64,000 nt of DNA, taken from the NCBI GenBank assembly GCA_030536575.1, contig JAUNPS010000009.1, forward strand, positions 59,433 to 123,432. Direction: 5' to 3'. Below, piece after piece: positions 26,061 through 34,501 of the stretch. The notes under the pieces are model-generated. The model was not told the DNA's origin and searched no databases. It worked only from the letters and a program-made list of their open reading frames with translations. Source of the stretch: Eubacteriales bacterium. Lineage in GTDB: Bacteria; Bacillota; Clostridia; Lachnospirales; Lachnospiraceae. Every line of letters begins with the position of its first letter. The first letter of the stretch is position 1. A program made the translations under genes and the position numbers.

Positions 26061-28091
26061 TTATTGATACGCTTCCTCCGAAATCTGAAACCTGTCCGTC
26101 GCAATGGCCTCCACCACACTTTCAAACAGGATTCCCGCTCCCGACGCCTCATCCCGGATCTCCTCCACTGTCACCTGCACCTGCGGCCTCTCCGAAGCCC
26201 CCTGCTTCCTCGCCTTCAAAAGCACCTGTCTCTTCGCCGCCTCCTTCGCGAATTCCAAAGCCGCCCCATACCTCTCAAACATCCGCAGCTCTGTCCCCTC
26301 ATACACCGCATACCCCTGCAGTAATCCACTCTTATACTCCGCCTTCACCCGCACCTGCACCTTCGTCACAACCTGCCCCGCAATCGCCCCCAGCGCATTC
26401 GCCACCTCCGCATTCTCCCTCAAAATCATCCGCGTTCCCAGCATCTTCGCCACCCGCGGCAGAAAAATATGAATCGGCGCGCCAACCCCCACAATCGGAA
26501 GCTCTGTCGTCACCGCCGCCCTCATCCATTCCGTCCCCTCTTCCCTTTTCGCATCCTCATAAGCCCATTCCAGGAACTCCGAAATCCCCTGTTCCCGCAG
26601 AATCCGTCCCTTCTTCGGATACTTCTGCTCTAACAGAATCCGGGCAATGCTGCAATACAGCTTCTTCTCCACCAGATCATACACCAAATCCGGAATCTCC
26701 GCTTCCTCCGCCCGCACATTCTGCGCCAGAAACGCAATGGCCGCCAGCGCCGCCTCCGGCTCATAAACCGCAAAATCCCCCTTCACCACCATCATATCCG
26801 TGGGCGTCAGCCCGCTCTTCATCAGCACGCCTTCCTCCTCCAGCCGCTCCGTATGCAGAACATAAATACTCGTCCCCAGCTTCTTCGCCAGCTCCTCGGC
26901 CATCAGCGGCCCCTCGCAAAGCGCTCCGCAAAGCCGCCGCTCCTCCTCCGTATAGCCCGCATTGCCCGAAATATCCTTCTGCAGCACATAAAACTCATGA
27001 AGCATCCGGGTATGCGTCCGCTTCTCCTCTGCCAGTTTCCGCAGCTTCCCCAACACCTCCGGATGCTCCTTCGCCAACAGCGAAAGCGGAATCACCCTGC
27101 GGCTGTCCAGGAACAATTTGCCCTCCCGGAACCGCACCGCACAGTCCCCGCCCAGCACAAACGTTTCCACATACATGCCCTTCACCATGGTCTTCCATTT
27201 TCCAATATAAATCCCCGTGTCCGCCATCACCGGACGCTGGTTTCGGATCAATGCAATGTCCGTCGTCGTCCCGCCCATATCCACAATGATCGCGTCGTCC
27301 TCCCGCGCCAGCACGCTTCCGCCCACCGCGCTGGCCGCCGGCCCCGACAGCAGCGTCTCCACCGGGCACTCCCGGGCCAGCTCCTCGGCCATCATACTCC
27401 CATCGCTGCGCACAATCGTAATCGGGATCTCCAGCCCCCGCGCCCGCATCACATGCTTCACCGCCTGCAAAAACTCGTCGATCAGCGGAATCAGCCGGGC
27501 ATTCAACAGCGTCCCGGCCCCGCGCTTTAACACGTCCACTTCCGCAAACAGATCATACGCCGTCGTCACCGGAATCCCAAGCTGCTCCTCCAGAACCTCC
27601 TTTGCCTCCTTCTCAAACCGCCCGCCGTTCGACTGGGGATAAATCTGGACGACGCCTGCGGCGCTGCACATGGAAAATTCCTCTACGCTCCTCCGCTTCA
27701 GTTCCTCCCAGTCCGGCTCCTGCGGCTCCTGATAAATCCCTTCCGGCTTCCCATCCAGGAAAACCAACTGACTCAAATCCCGGAATCCGTAGGACGCGTA
27801 CACCTCGCCCAGCCGCTCCCTGGACGCTTCCTCCACGCCGATAAACAGCAGCTTCGCCCGGCTTCCCTTATCCTCCACGCACGCATTCGTCGCAAGCGTT
27901 GTGGACAAGGCCAGCATTTCCGCCTGCTTCACGTACTCCGGATCCATCTGATCCAGCGCCGCCGCAATCCCGATTTCCAGCTGCGCCTTCGTCGTCAGGG
28001 CCTTGCCCGCGCACAAAACCCGTTTCGCGTCCATATCATACACCACCGCATCCGTATAAGTCCCGCCTGTATCGATTCCGATTCCAATCAT
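26061..28091 (-). CDS. Hydantoinase/oxoprolinase family protein
   Basis: A 676-residue ASKHA-fold ATPase-type protein of the HyuA/5-oxoprolinase group, which opens cyclic amides or carboxylates ketones with ATP. The start MIGIGIDTGGTYTD is the phosphate-binding loop; LSTTLATNACVE, LLSGPAASAVGG and IIVDMGGTTTDIALI are the other family motifs. The ATG at 28091 has GGGAGG upstream; an in-frame extension to 28160 lacks one. No HyuB-type partner is adjacent, so the reaction is open. A single gene at the left edge of the AT-rich island. Confidence 0.85.
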   Translation of the reverse strand: MIGIGIDTGGTYTDAVVYDMDAKRVLCAGKALTTKAQLEIGIAAALDQMDPEYVKQAEMLALSTTLATNACVEDKGSRAKLLFIGVEEASRERLGEVYASYGFRDLSQLVFLDGKPEGIYQEPQEPDWEELKRRSVEEFSMCSAAGVVQIYPQSNGGRFEKEAKEVLEEQLGIPVTTAYDLFAEVDVLKRGAGTLLNARLIPLIDEFLQAVKHVMRARGLEIPITIVRSDGSMMAEELARECPVETLLSGPAASAVGGSVLAREDDAIIVDMGGTTTDIALIRNQRPVMADTGIYIGKWKTMVKGMYVETFVLGGDCAVRFREGKLFLDSRRVIPLSLLAKEHPEVLGKLRKLAEEKRTHTRMLHEFYVLQKDISGNAGYTEEERRLCGALCEGPLMAEELAKKLGTSIYVLHTERLEEEGVLMKSGLTPTDMMVVKGDFAVYEPEAALAAIAFLAQNVRAEEAEIPDLVYDLVEKKLYCSIARILLEQKYPKKGRILREQGISEFLEWAYEDAKREEGTEWMRAAVTTELPIVGVGAPIHIFLPRVAKMLGTRMILRENAEVANALGAIAGQVVTKVQVRVKAEYKSGLLQGYAVYEGTELRMFERYGAALEFAKEAAKRQVLLKARKQGASERPQVQVTVEEIRDEASGAGILFESVVEAIATDRFQISEEAYQ

Positions 28092-28201
28092 CCGTTTTTC
28101 CTCCCAATCCGCGTTCTTTCGCTGTTCATTTTCCTGTCTATACTGTATAATAATTACCACTGAAAATCAACCGGAATCGATAGAAGGAACCGCATCGGCG
28201 T

Positions 28202-28242
28202 CTATTTCCCATTTTTGATATTTTTTCGTTTTTGGGAAATAG
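28202..28242. repeat. 41-bp palindrome downstream of the AAA ATPase
   Basis: CTATTTCCCA and TGGGAAATAG flank 21 bases that include ATATTTTTTC. The same length, ends and centre are found upstream of the gene at 29474-29514. It also lies just after the stop codon at 28248. Confidence 0.8.
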
Positions 28243-28247
28243 CCGTT

Positions 28248-29441
28248 TTATTTCTCCGCTAACCAATCTGCCACATCCACAATACGGATTCCTTCATACT
28301 GATATTCTTCACATCGAGTTCTGGCAATCAGCATCTTTGGATACGCATCCTTGATTTGAAGCAGCGGGCTGACTTCTCGCCCAAAAGTTTTTTCTTCACT
28401 AATGTCATCCGATACCTGAATGTAAATCTTTTCATTGCGTTTCAGAGCAACAAAGTCGATTTCTTTCTTATACAGTACTCCCACATACACTTCATACCCT
28501 CTGCGAAGCAGTTCTACAGCAACGATATTTTCAATGATCCGACCTCGATTCATATTCTTAGTCCCCAACTTTGCATAACGGAAGGTATGATCACTAAGGT
28601 AATACTTATCGTTGGAAGAAAGGTATTTCTTTCCTTGAATATCATAGCGGCGAATCTTATAAAATGCAAATGCGTTGCAAAGATACTCGATGTAATTCCC
28701 AACAGTTTTGTGATTAATTTTATCTTTCTGGCTCGTCAATGAGTCAGCTATATTTCTTGCAGAAGTCAGATTAGATATATTATCCATAAGAAAATCCACG
28801 ATACGGTTCATCAGAATCGGATTGCGGATTTTGTACTTCTGCTTGATGTCACGGACAATCAATGTGTCAAATACATCTGCTACATAATCATACTTTGCTT
28901 CCTGATCCTTATACAGATAGGAACCTGCCATGCCGCCCTCTTTCAGATAACGCTCAAAAGCAGAATAATGATCGCTTAAACCATAATATTTCAAAAACTC
29001 TTTAAAAGAGAACGGAAATACCTTGATTTCAAAAGTTCTGCCGGTGAACAACGTAGCCAAATCGGAACTCAACAGAAATGCATTGGAACCTATAATATAG
29101 ATATCGAATTTCTCCAACGCATGAAGATTGTTGATTGCAAGTTCAAAGTTCGGACACATCTGCACTTCATCAATCAGCACAAAGTTTTCGGCACCTTTTT
29201 TATAGGACTTCTCGATATGATCGTTCAGCACATGATAATACTTAAAATTTTCAAACTTTGTCAGGTTAAAGTTAATGTGAATGATATTGGCATCCGCATA
29301 GGTTTCCTCTACATAATCCCTAAATGCTTCCAGCAGCTTGGATTTTCCGCTCCGTCTAACACCAGTAATAACTTTAATATCCGGTGTCCCGATAACGCTT
29401 ATCATTTTGTTGAGATACACATTTCTTTCAATCAGTTTCAT
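28248..29441 (-). CDS. AAA ATPase with DUF4143 (ATP-binding protein)
   Basis: A 397-residue ATPase. Walker A is GVRRSGKSK (27-35), Walker B VLIDEVQ (D91, E92), sensor IIGSNAF. The C-terminal DUF4143 part has a nuclease-like DFVALKRNEKIYIQVS segment with its conserved Asp and the spaced E/K/Q pattern. Proteins of this type are common and of unknown role, perhaps DNA-related. The gene is bounded on both sides by the same 41-bp palindrome, suggesting it moved as a unit. AT-rich like the rest of the island. Confidence 0.85.
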   Translation of the reverse strand: MKLIERNVYLNKMISVIGTPDIKVITGVRRSGKSKLLEAFRDYVEETYADANIIHINFNLTKFENFKYYHVLNDHIEKSYKKGAENFVLIDEVQMCPNFELAINNLHALEKFDIYIIGSNAFLLSSDLATLFTGRTFEIKVFPFSFKEFLKYYGLSDHYSAFERYLKEGGMAGSYLYKDQEAKYDYVADVFDTLIVRDIKQKYKIRNPILMNRIVDFLMDNISNLTSARNIADSLTSQKDKINHKTVGNYIEYLCNAFAFYKIRRYDIQGKKYLSSNDKYYLSDHTFRYAKLGTKNMNRGRIIENIVAVELLRRGYEVYVGVLYKKEIDFVALKRNEKIYIQVSDDISEEKTFGREVSPLLQIKDAYPKMLIARTRCEEYQYEGIRIVDVADWLAEK

Positions 29442-29473
29442 ATTCTCACCACCTCGCTTTCAGTATAGTATTT

Positions 29474-29514
29474 CTATTTCCCAAAATCAATATTTTTTCA
29501 ATTTTGGGAAATAG
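29474..29514. repeat. 41-bp palindrome upstream of the AAA ATPase
   Basis: CTATTTCCCAAAAT and ATTTTGGGAAATAG are perfect 14-bp arms around 13 bases. It lies 33 bases before the ATPase start, over its probable promoter. Counterpart of the palindrome at 28202-28242. Confidence 0.85.
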
Positions 29515-29573
29515 ATTTCCCATGTCATTTTAGTTTTCCTCAAACGTTCAACCGATGCACCTAAAGAACACCC

Positions 29574-30020
29574 TTAACGAATCTTGATTTTGCCATCTAT
29601 ATTTGCAAACACTTTCTTTTTCTTCGTTTTCACATAGATATTCATAGTAGTGGTAATGTACGCATGCTCCATAATTTCCTGAGTTGGTTTCGTTCTCGCA
29701 AAAACGAGTGCAGAATGTATGGCGCAGGTTATATGCCGTAAAATGGCGGATTAGCACCGACTCTCTTTCCTCCGCCGCAGCTTCTTCCATCTCTTTTTTG
29801 TCATAGGTTTTATGGATTCTGGAAATTGCTCTGTTGATGGGGCAAGCACCTCGCTAAATCAAATCTCAAAAATGAAACCGCTGCAATCATCAATCGCACT
29901 CTTATTATTGCTTAAGATTTTCGTATTTTCTTGTTCTTCCTCCGATGCTATACGTACATCAGAAAGAATCGGGATGAGTCGTATGCCAGTCCTTGTCTTC
30001 GGTGTGGTAATATATAGCTC
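29574..30020 (-). pseudogene. Relic of a Tn916-type tyrosine integrase
   Basis: Pieces of an integrase C-terminal half can be read in changing frames: TPKTRTGIRLIPIL, then RIHKTYDKKEME, then the catalytic HFTAYNLRHTFCTRFCENETN (cut here into the box NLRHTF), and a last frame QEIMEHAYITTTMNIY ending at a stop near 29574. At least two frame breaks and missing segments mean it is dead. The silent hsdS cassette at 30043 starts right where this relic ends, so a former integration or recombination joined the two. Confidence 0.75.
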
Positions 30021-30042
30021 ACAATTTCCGCTATCTGCACAC

Positions 30043-30132
30043 GATAATTTGCATTATGAGAAGTTCGCTGACGGCAGTGTGAAATGTATTGAAGATGAGA
30101 TACCGTTTGAGTTGTCGGAAGGGTGGGCGTGG
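30043..30132 (+). repeat. Inverted repeat IR1, silent copy (partner 34220-34309)
   Basis: These 90 bases match the reverse complement of 34220-34309 in the active hsdS with three mismatches by my count and no gap. They flank TRD1. Confidence 0.85.
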
Positions 30133-30673
30133 GAACGCTTGTCTAATCTTGCGGCATTTTCGGGTGGAAAAACACCTTCGACTTCTCGTAAAGAATATTG
30201 GAATGGAGATGTTCTTTGGGTAACCTCCAAAGATATGAAAAGTAAATATATATCATCTTCGCAGTTGCGATTAAGCGTATTGGGTGCAAAGCAAATGCAG
30301 ACGTACCAGCCGAACACACTGCTTCTCGTTACTCGAAGTGGAATTCTTCGGCACACACTGCCAGTAGCCATTCTTAAAGAAAATGCGACAATTAATCAGG
30401 ATCTTAAAGCTATTGTTTTGTATATGTCTCAACTTGCAGAGTATATTTATATATGCCTAAAAGGCATGGAGGTACAGCTTCTACTAAAATATACCAAATC
30501 AGGAACAACCGTTGAAAATGTAAATTTTGATGAGTTTCAAAAAGTGCTATTACCGATTGCGCCTGTTCATCAAATCGAAAAAATAATTTCTGTGATAGAT
30601 GAAGCAGAGAAAATCGTTTCTGGAATCGAAGTTGATAAAATCGACTTGAAAGATTATGTAACAAGGGCTAAAT

Positions 30674-30853
30674 CCAAAATTCTTGACCTGGCTATCCGTG
30701 GACAGCTTGCAGCGCAGAACCCGGATGATGAGCCTGCTTCTGTTCTTCTGGAGCGTATCCGTGCAGAGAAAGAGGAACTCATCAAGCAGGGCAAACTCAA
30801 GCGTGATAAGAAGGAATCCATCATCTTTAAAGGTGAGGATAACTCTTATTATG
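30674..30853 (+). repeat. Inverted repeat IR2, silent copy (partner 33496-33675)
   Basis: These 180 bases match the reverse complement of 33496-33675 with about 12 mismatches and no gap. They encode the central conserved helix region between TRD1 and TRD2. Confidence 0.85.
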
Positions 30854-31404
30854 AGAAGATTGAAAATAAAAGCGAAAATATTGACGAAAATATTCCGTTT
30901 GAAATTCCGGATACATGGACTTGGTGTAGAGGGTACACTTGTTTTGCCGGAATGGAAAGTAGAAAGCCTACCGGTGGCTTTTTTGATTATATCGATATTG
31001 ATTCGATTGATAATTATAATCACAAAATCAAAGAACCTAAACACCTTCCTGTTTCTGATGCACCGAGCCGTGCCAGTAGAGCTGTACAGACTGGAAGTGT
31101 CCTTTTTTCACTTGTGAGACCCTATCTTGAAAATATAGCACTTATTGATGAAAAATTTTCTAACAGTATTGCATCAACAGGGTTTTATATTTGTAATTCT
31201 GCAGGAGCATTGTATCCTGAATACATGTTTTACTTAATGATATCCGGATATGTGGTAAGCGGTCTGAATCAGTTTATGAAAGGAGATAATTCTCCATCTA
31301 TAAGCAAAGACAATATCGAAAGTTGGCTATATCCCATTCCACCGTTTGAGGAACAAAAAGTGATTTGTAAAAAAATAAAATCGATATTCTCTAAAATCGA
31401 AGCA

Positions 31405-31438
31405 ATAGAAAAAAGCCTCAGCTGAGGCTTTTTTCTAT
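31405..31438. terminator. 34-bp perfect palindrome closing both silent cassettes
   Basis: Arms ATAGAAAAAAGCCTCAG and its inverse meet without a loop. Each strand encodes the last residues EKSLS and stop of one silent hsdS cassette, so the two convergent ORFs overlap by eight bases. With A and T runs on both sides it can act as a two-way terminator and as a crossover or cruciform site. Confidence 0.8.
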
Positions 31439-32014
31439 GTCACGCAATCGAGACAATAATTCACTAATTCTATCCACAATTCTTTCTTGCTCTGATACAG
31501 GAGGAAAAGGGATCAAAGCCCTCTTTAACATATCTTGAGTTAGCTGATTAATGGCTGTTGAATTTCCATCGTCAAATACACTTCTAAATTGACTTGAACG
31601 CAGATAGTACAAAGCATATTTGTAATAATCCGTCCGATAAACAGCCATAAATGCACCAAATGAGGCAGGTTCTTTCAAATCACCAATGAGTGCACATTTT
31701 CCAACCAATGCTTTACTACCATTTCTTGCGCATATTAGAATATCATTAGGTTGAACATACTGATTTTCTCTAATTTTAGTTTTTACACGAACCAAATCGT
31801 TCAAATCAATTTCATCATTTACGATATTGCTGGAACGTAAAACCATTGTGCCCTCTGGTTCAATGTCTGTTGGTCTATATGTAAGACCGATGTTAGTTGT
31901 TCCAATCATGGATAAATTACACCACTCCCAACCATCAGGCAATTCAAATGGTAGCTCATCTTCAATACATTTCACGCTGCCATCAGAGAACTTCTCATAA
32001 TAAGAGGAGTTCAC
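31418..32014 (-). pseudogene. Silent single-TRD hsdS cassette
   Basis: A 198-codon open frame beginning SSYYEKFSDGSVKCIEDELPF, then one TRD (IGTTNIGLTYRPTDIEPEG) and a C-terminal helix ending RDIEKSLS. It carries the conserved entry sequence found before both TRDs elsewhere and lies in the same direction as the active hsdS, between the recombinase and the opposite cassette. The first codon would be GTG without a clear ribosome site; it is probably a promoterless donor. Confidence 0.8.
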
Positions 32015-32075
32015 ACATGGTACCTCTATAATTTATTCAGCGAATTATCGCAAATAAATTTGGAGGTGTCTTTTT

Positions 32076-32885
32076 ATGAAGACAAAAATTACATTTGAGG
32101 AATATCTGAAAAAGGATAACCTCGCTGAAAACACCATCGAATCTTATCTGTGGACTGTAAATTATTTTACTGCAAACTATGAACAGGTGTCATCGGAAAA
32201 TCTGCTTGCATACAAAGGTTTTCTGATGGAACATTTCAAGCCCAAAACTGTCAATCTAAGAATTCAGGCTATGAACAAGTATCTGGATTATCTTGGGAAA
32301 CCACAGCTTAGGCTTAAGGCCGTGAAAATTCAGCAGAAAAGTTTTTTAGAAAATGTAATCAGCAATGCCGATTATAAGTTTCTAAAGCGACAGTTAAAAA
32401 AGGACGGGAACATGGAATGGTATTTTGTTGTTTGGTATCTTGCTGCTACCGGAGCCCGTGTAAGTGAACTTATCCGTATTAAAATCGAACATGTGGAGCT
32501 CGGCTATTTTGATTTATACACGAAAGGCGGAAAGCTTCGTCGCTTGTTTATTCCTAAGAAATTAAGAGAAGAAACTATTGCATGGCTGGAAGAAACAAGA
32601 CGTTCTTCCGGCTATTTGTTTTTGAATCGTTATGGTGATCGTATCACCACCCGTGGCATCTCACAGCAGCTAAAGAATTATGCCGATAAATATGGACTTG
32701 ATAAAAAGGTGGTTTATCCCCATTCTTTCCGTCACCGCTATGCTAAGAATTTTCTTGAAAAGTATAATGATATTGCTTTGCTTGCCGACCTTATGGGGCA
32801 TGAAAGCATTGAAACTACTCGTATATATCTTCGCCGCACTGCCAGTGAGCAACAGGCACTTGTAGATAAAATTGTAACATGGTAA
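32076..32885 (+). CDS. Tyrosine recombinase of the hsdS locus
   Basis: A 269-residue XerC/XerD-like recombinase. Catalytic residues: R128 (ATGARVSEL), K153 (KGGKLR), H216 and R219 (HSFRH), H242 (MGHES) and the nucleophile Y251 (RIYLRR). GGAGGTG precedes the ATG. It sits between the active hsdS and the silent cassettes, pointing away from hsdS, as in other invertible type I loci where such an enzyme (PsrA/CreX-like, family knowledge) shuffles TRDs. It could also act on the palindromes here. Confidence 0.92.
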   Translation: MKTKITFEEYLKKDNLAENTIESYLWTVNYFTANYEQVSSENLLAYKGFLMEHFKPKTVNLRIQAMNKYLDYLGKPQLRLKAVKIQQKSFLENVISNADYKFLKRQLKKDGNMEWYFVVWYLAATGARVSELIRIKIEHVELGYFDLYTKGGKLRRLFIPKKLREETIAWLEETRRSSGYLFLNRYGDRITTRGISQQLKNYADKYGLDKKVVYPHSFRHRYAKNFLEKYNDIALLADLMGHESIETTRIYLRRTASEQQALVDKIVTW

Positions 32886-32890
32886 AAGTT

Positions 32891-32918
32891 CAGCCGCCCT
32901 CAATTTTGAAGGCGGCTG
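32891..32918. terminator. Two-way terminator between recombinase and hsdS
   Basis: CAGCCGCC and GGCGGCTG pair around an inner TCAA/TTGA helix; weak T-rich tails follow on both strands. It separates the convergent recombinase and hsdS genes. Confidence 0.65.
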
Positions 32919-32923
32919 TTGAT

Positions 32924-34501
32924 TCAATCGCATAGAATACTATCCAACAAGAAAAACATTTTGTTTAGACTTTCTACAATACGGTGCTGTTCTTCAATTG
33001 GCGGTAATGCAAATGGAATTAAAGAAAGGACATTTCCGGTAAGATGCTTAATTGTTACTCCTTTGCAAAGAGCCTTAATAATCCCACGACTCTCATAGTA
33101 CATCATATAATACATAAAATAAAACGGATTACATTCTCTATAGAATCTAACTCTGTGTAATGCATTTTGATATAGGATTTCATCCTCGGAATCCCATACA
33201 CAGCTTCGTCCTACATCTCCACCTTCACAAATGAGAAGATCATTTCGCCTAATGGTGTATCTCTCAAGTTCGTCTGGTTCGAATCGCATTTCTTTCAAAT
33301 CTGTTAAATCCACCTCATTCCAGCGCACATTTACACTACAAAGATATGGATAATTTATACCTGTGTTTTTTGCACTATCGAGTGTCTTGCCCAGTTCTAT
33401 CTTTGCTATATTCAGTAAGGAACACCATTCCCAATTGTCAGGTAATTCAAAGATGAATAATTCATCAATTGCTTCTTTGTGTGCACCTTGACGGACATAA
33501 TAAGAGTTATCCTCACCTTTAAAGATGATGGCTTCCTTCTTATCACGCTTGATCTTGCCCTGCTTGATGAGTTCTTCTTTCTCTGCACGGATACGCTCCA
33601 GCAGAACAGAAGCAGGCTCATCATCCGGATTTTGCGGCACAAGCTGTCCACGGATGGCAAGGTCAAGAATTTTGGCCTTTGCTTTTTTAATTATTTCTTG
33701 AAGAGAACTTTTTTCGTTCTCTATTTCAATGACAAAGTTAAATATCAAATTAATTTTGTTAATAATACGAATTTGCTCATTATACGTTGGAACAGGAAGC
33801 AAATATTGTGAAAGAAAATCTTTTCCGACACGTTGTTGGCCAACTGCACCCGAAAAGGTCTGAACGCCACCTTGAATAAATGAATCCATTTTGACAATCC
33901 ATAATAAGTACTCATTTGATATAGTTCCTTCGAGTGTTCTTAAAATATGAAGTTCTGTTGTTCCAGCACCATAGCCGTTAACTAAATTCTTAAAAATAAC
34001 CGATTTTCTATTTTCAAAGCATGGCGTAATTTTAGCAATACCAATATCGTTTTCTGCAAAATGAGTAAATCCACTTTTAACAGTATTCCAAGTTCGAATT
34101 TCATGGGTGTGCGTATTAGCGTATCCTTCAGAAATCATAGGCATAGGAACAAAAGAAACTTCTAAATCATCAGTAATATTATTCCTCGGATTTATGATGC
34201 ATATTGCGCCTAATCTTGTCCATGCCCACCCATCCGACAACCCAAACGGTATCTCATCTTCAATACATTTCACACTGCCGTCAGCGAACTTCTCATAATG
34301 CAAATTATCCTCACCCACGTAGATGACAGTATCATTCTTAATATCCTTCGCTTTAAGCTTTCCTTCCTTGACCATTTGCTTCTTCTGCTCACGGATTCTT
34401 TCCAAAAGAACCGAGGCCGGTTCATCATTTGGATCTTGTGGCACAAGTTTACCATGGATAGCAAGGTCAAGAATCTTTTGTCTTAATGCTTTGGTGTCCA
34501 T
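32924..34501 (-). CDS. hsdS: Type I restriction-modification specificity subunit (active copy)
   Basis: A 525-residue HsdS that reads the DNA target for the methylase and nuclease. Order: N-terminal conserved helix (MDTKALRQKILDLAIHGKL), entry NLHYEKFADGS, TRD1 (about 90-235), central conserved region (KILDLAIRGQLVPQN), TRD2 (about 345-500), C-terminal helix. It is the only full-length copy and follows hsdM by a TAATG overlap. Two blocks of 90 and 180 bases are repeated inverted in the silent cassette, so either or both TRDs can be exchanged. Confidence 0.93.
   Translation of the reverse strand: MDTKALRQKILDLAIHGKLVPQDPNDEPASVLLERIREQKKQMVKEGKLKAKDIKNDTVIYVGEDNLHYEKFADGSVKCIEDEIPFGLSDGWAWTRLGAICIINPRNNITDDLEVSFVPMPMISEGYANTHTHEIRTWNTVKSGFTHFAENDIGIAKITPCFENRKSVIFKNLVNGYGAGTTELHILRTLEGTISNEYLLWIVKMDSFIQGGVQTFSGAVGQQRVGKDFLSQYLLPVPTYNEQIRIINKINLIFNFVIEIENEKSSLQEIIKKAKAKILDLAIRGQLVPQNPDDEPASVLLERIRAEKEELIKQGKIKRDKKEAIIFKGEDNSYYVRQGAHKEAIDELFIFELPDNWEWCSLLNIAKIELGKTLDSAKNTGINYPYLCSVNVRWNEVDLTDLKEMRFEPDELERYTIRRNDLLICEGGDVGRSCVWDSEDEILYQNALHRVRFYRECNPFYFMYYMMYYESRGIIKALCKGVTIKHLTGNVLSLIPFALPPIEEQHRIVESLNKMFFLLDSILCD
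33496..33675 (-). repeat. Inverted repeat IR2, active copy
   Basis: Partner of 30674-30853, about 93 percent identical by eye; encodes the central conserved region of HsdS. Confidence 0.85.
34220..34309 (-). repeat. Inverted repeat IR1, active copy
   Basis: Partner of 30043-30132 with three mismatches; encodes the stretch just before TRD1. Confidence 0.85.

Larger units (their letters stand above)
30043..31425 (+). pseudogene. Silent hsdS cassette with two target-recognition domains
   Basis: In frame to 31425, this encodes the HsdS region from NLHYEKFADGS onward: TRD1 (GGKTPSTSRKEYW), a central conserved region (SKILDLAIRGQL...KGEDNSYYEK), TRD2 (TCFAGMESRKPT) and a final EKSLS. It lacks the N-terminal about 60 residues of a full HsdS and any promoter; the upstream in-frame sequence is antisense to an integrase relic. 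It points opposite to the active hsdS and shares two long blocks with it, so it is a donor of alternative specificity domains. Confidence 0.85.

Noticed and set aside
29812-30042. N-terminal extension of the plus-strand hsdS ORF
   Set aside because: This in-frame stretch is antisense to an integrase relic and does not resemble an HsdS N terminus, so it was left out of the cassette.
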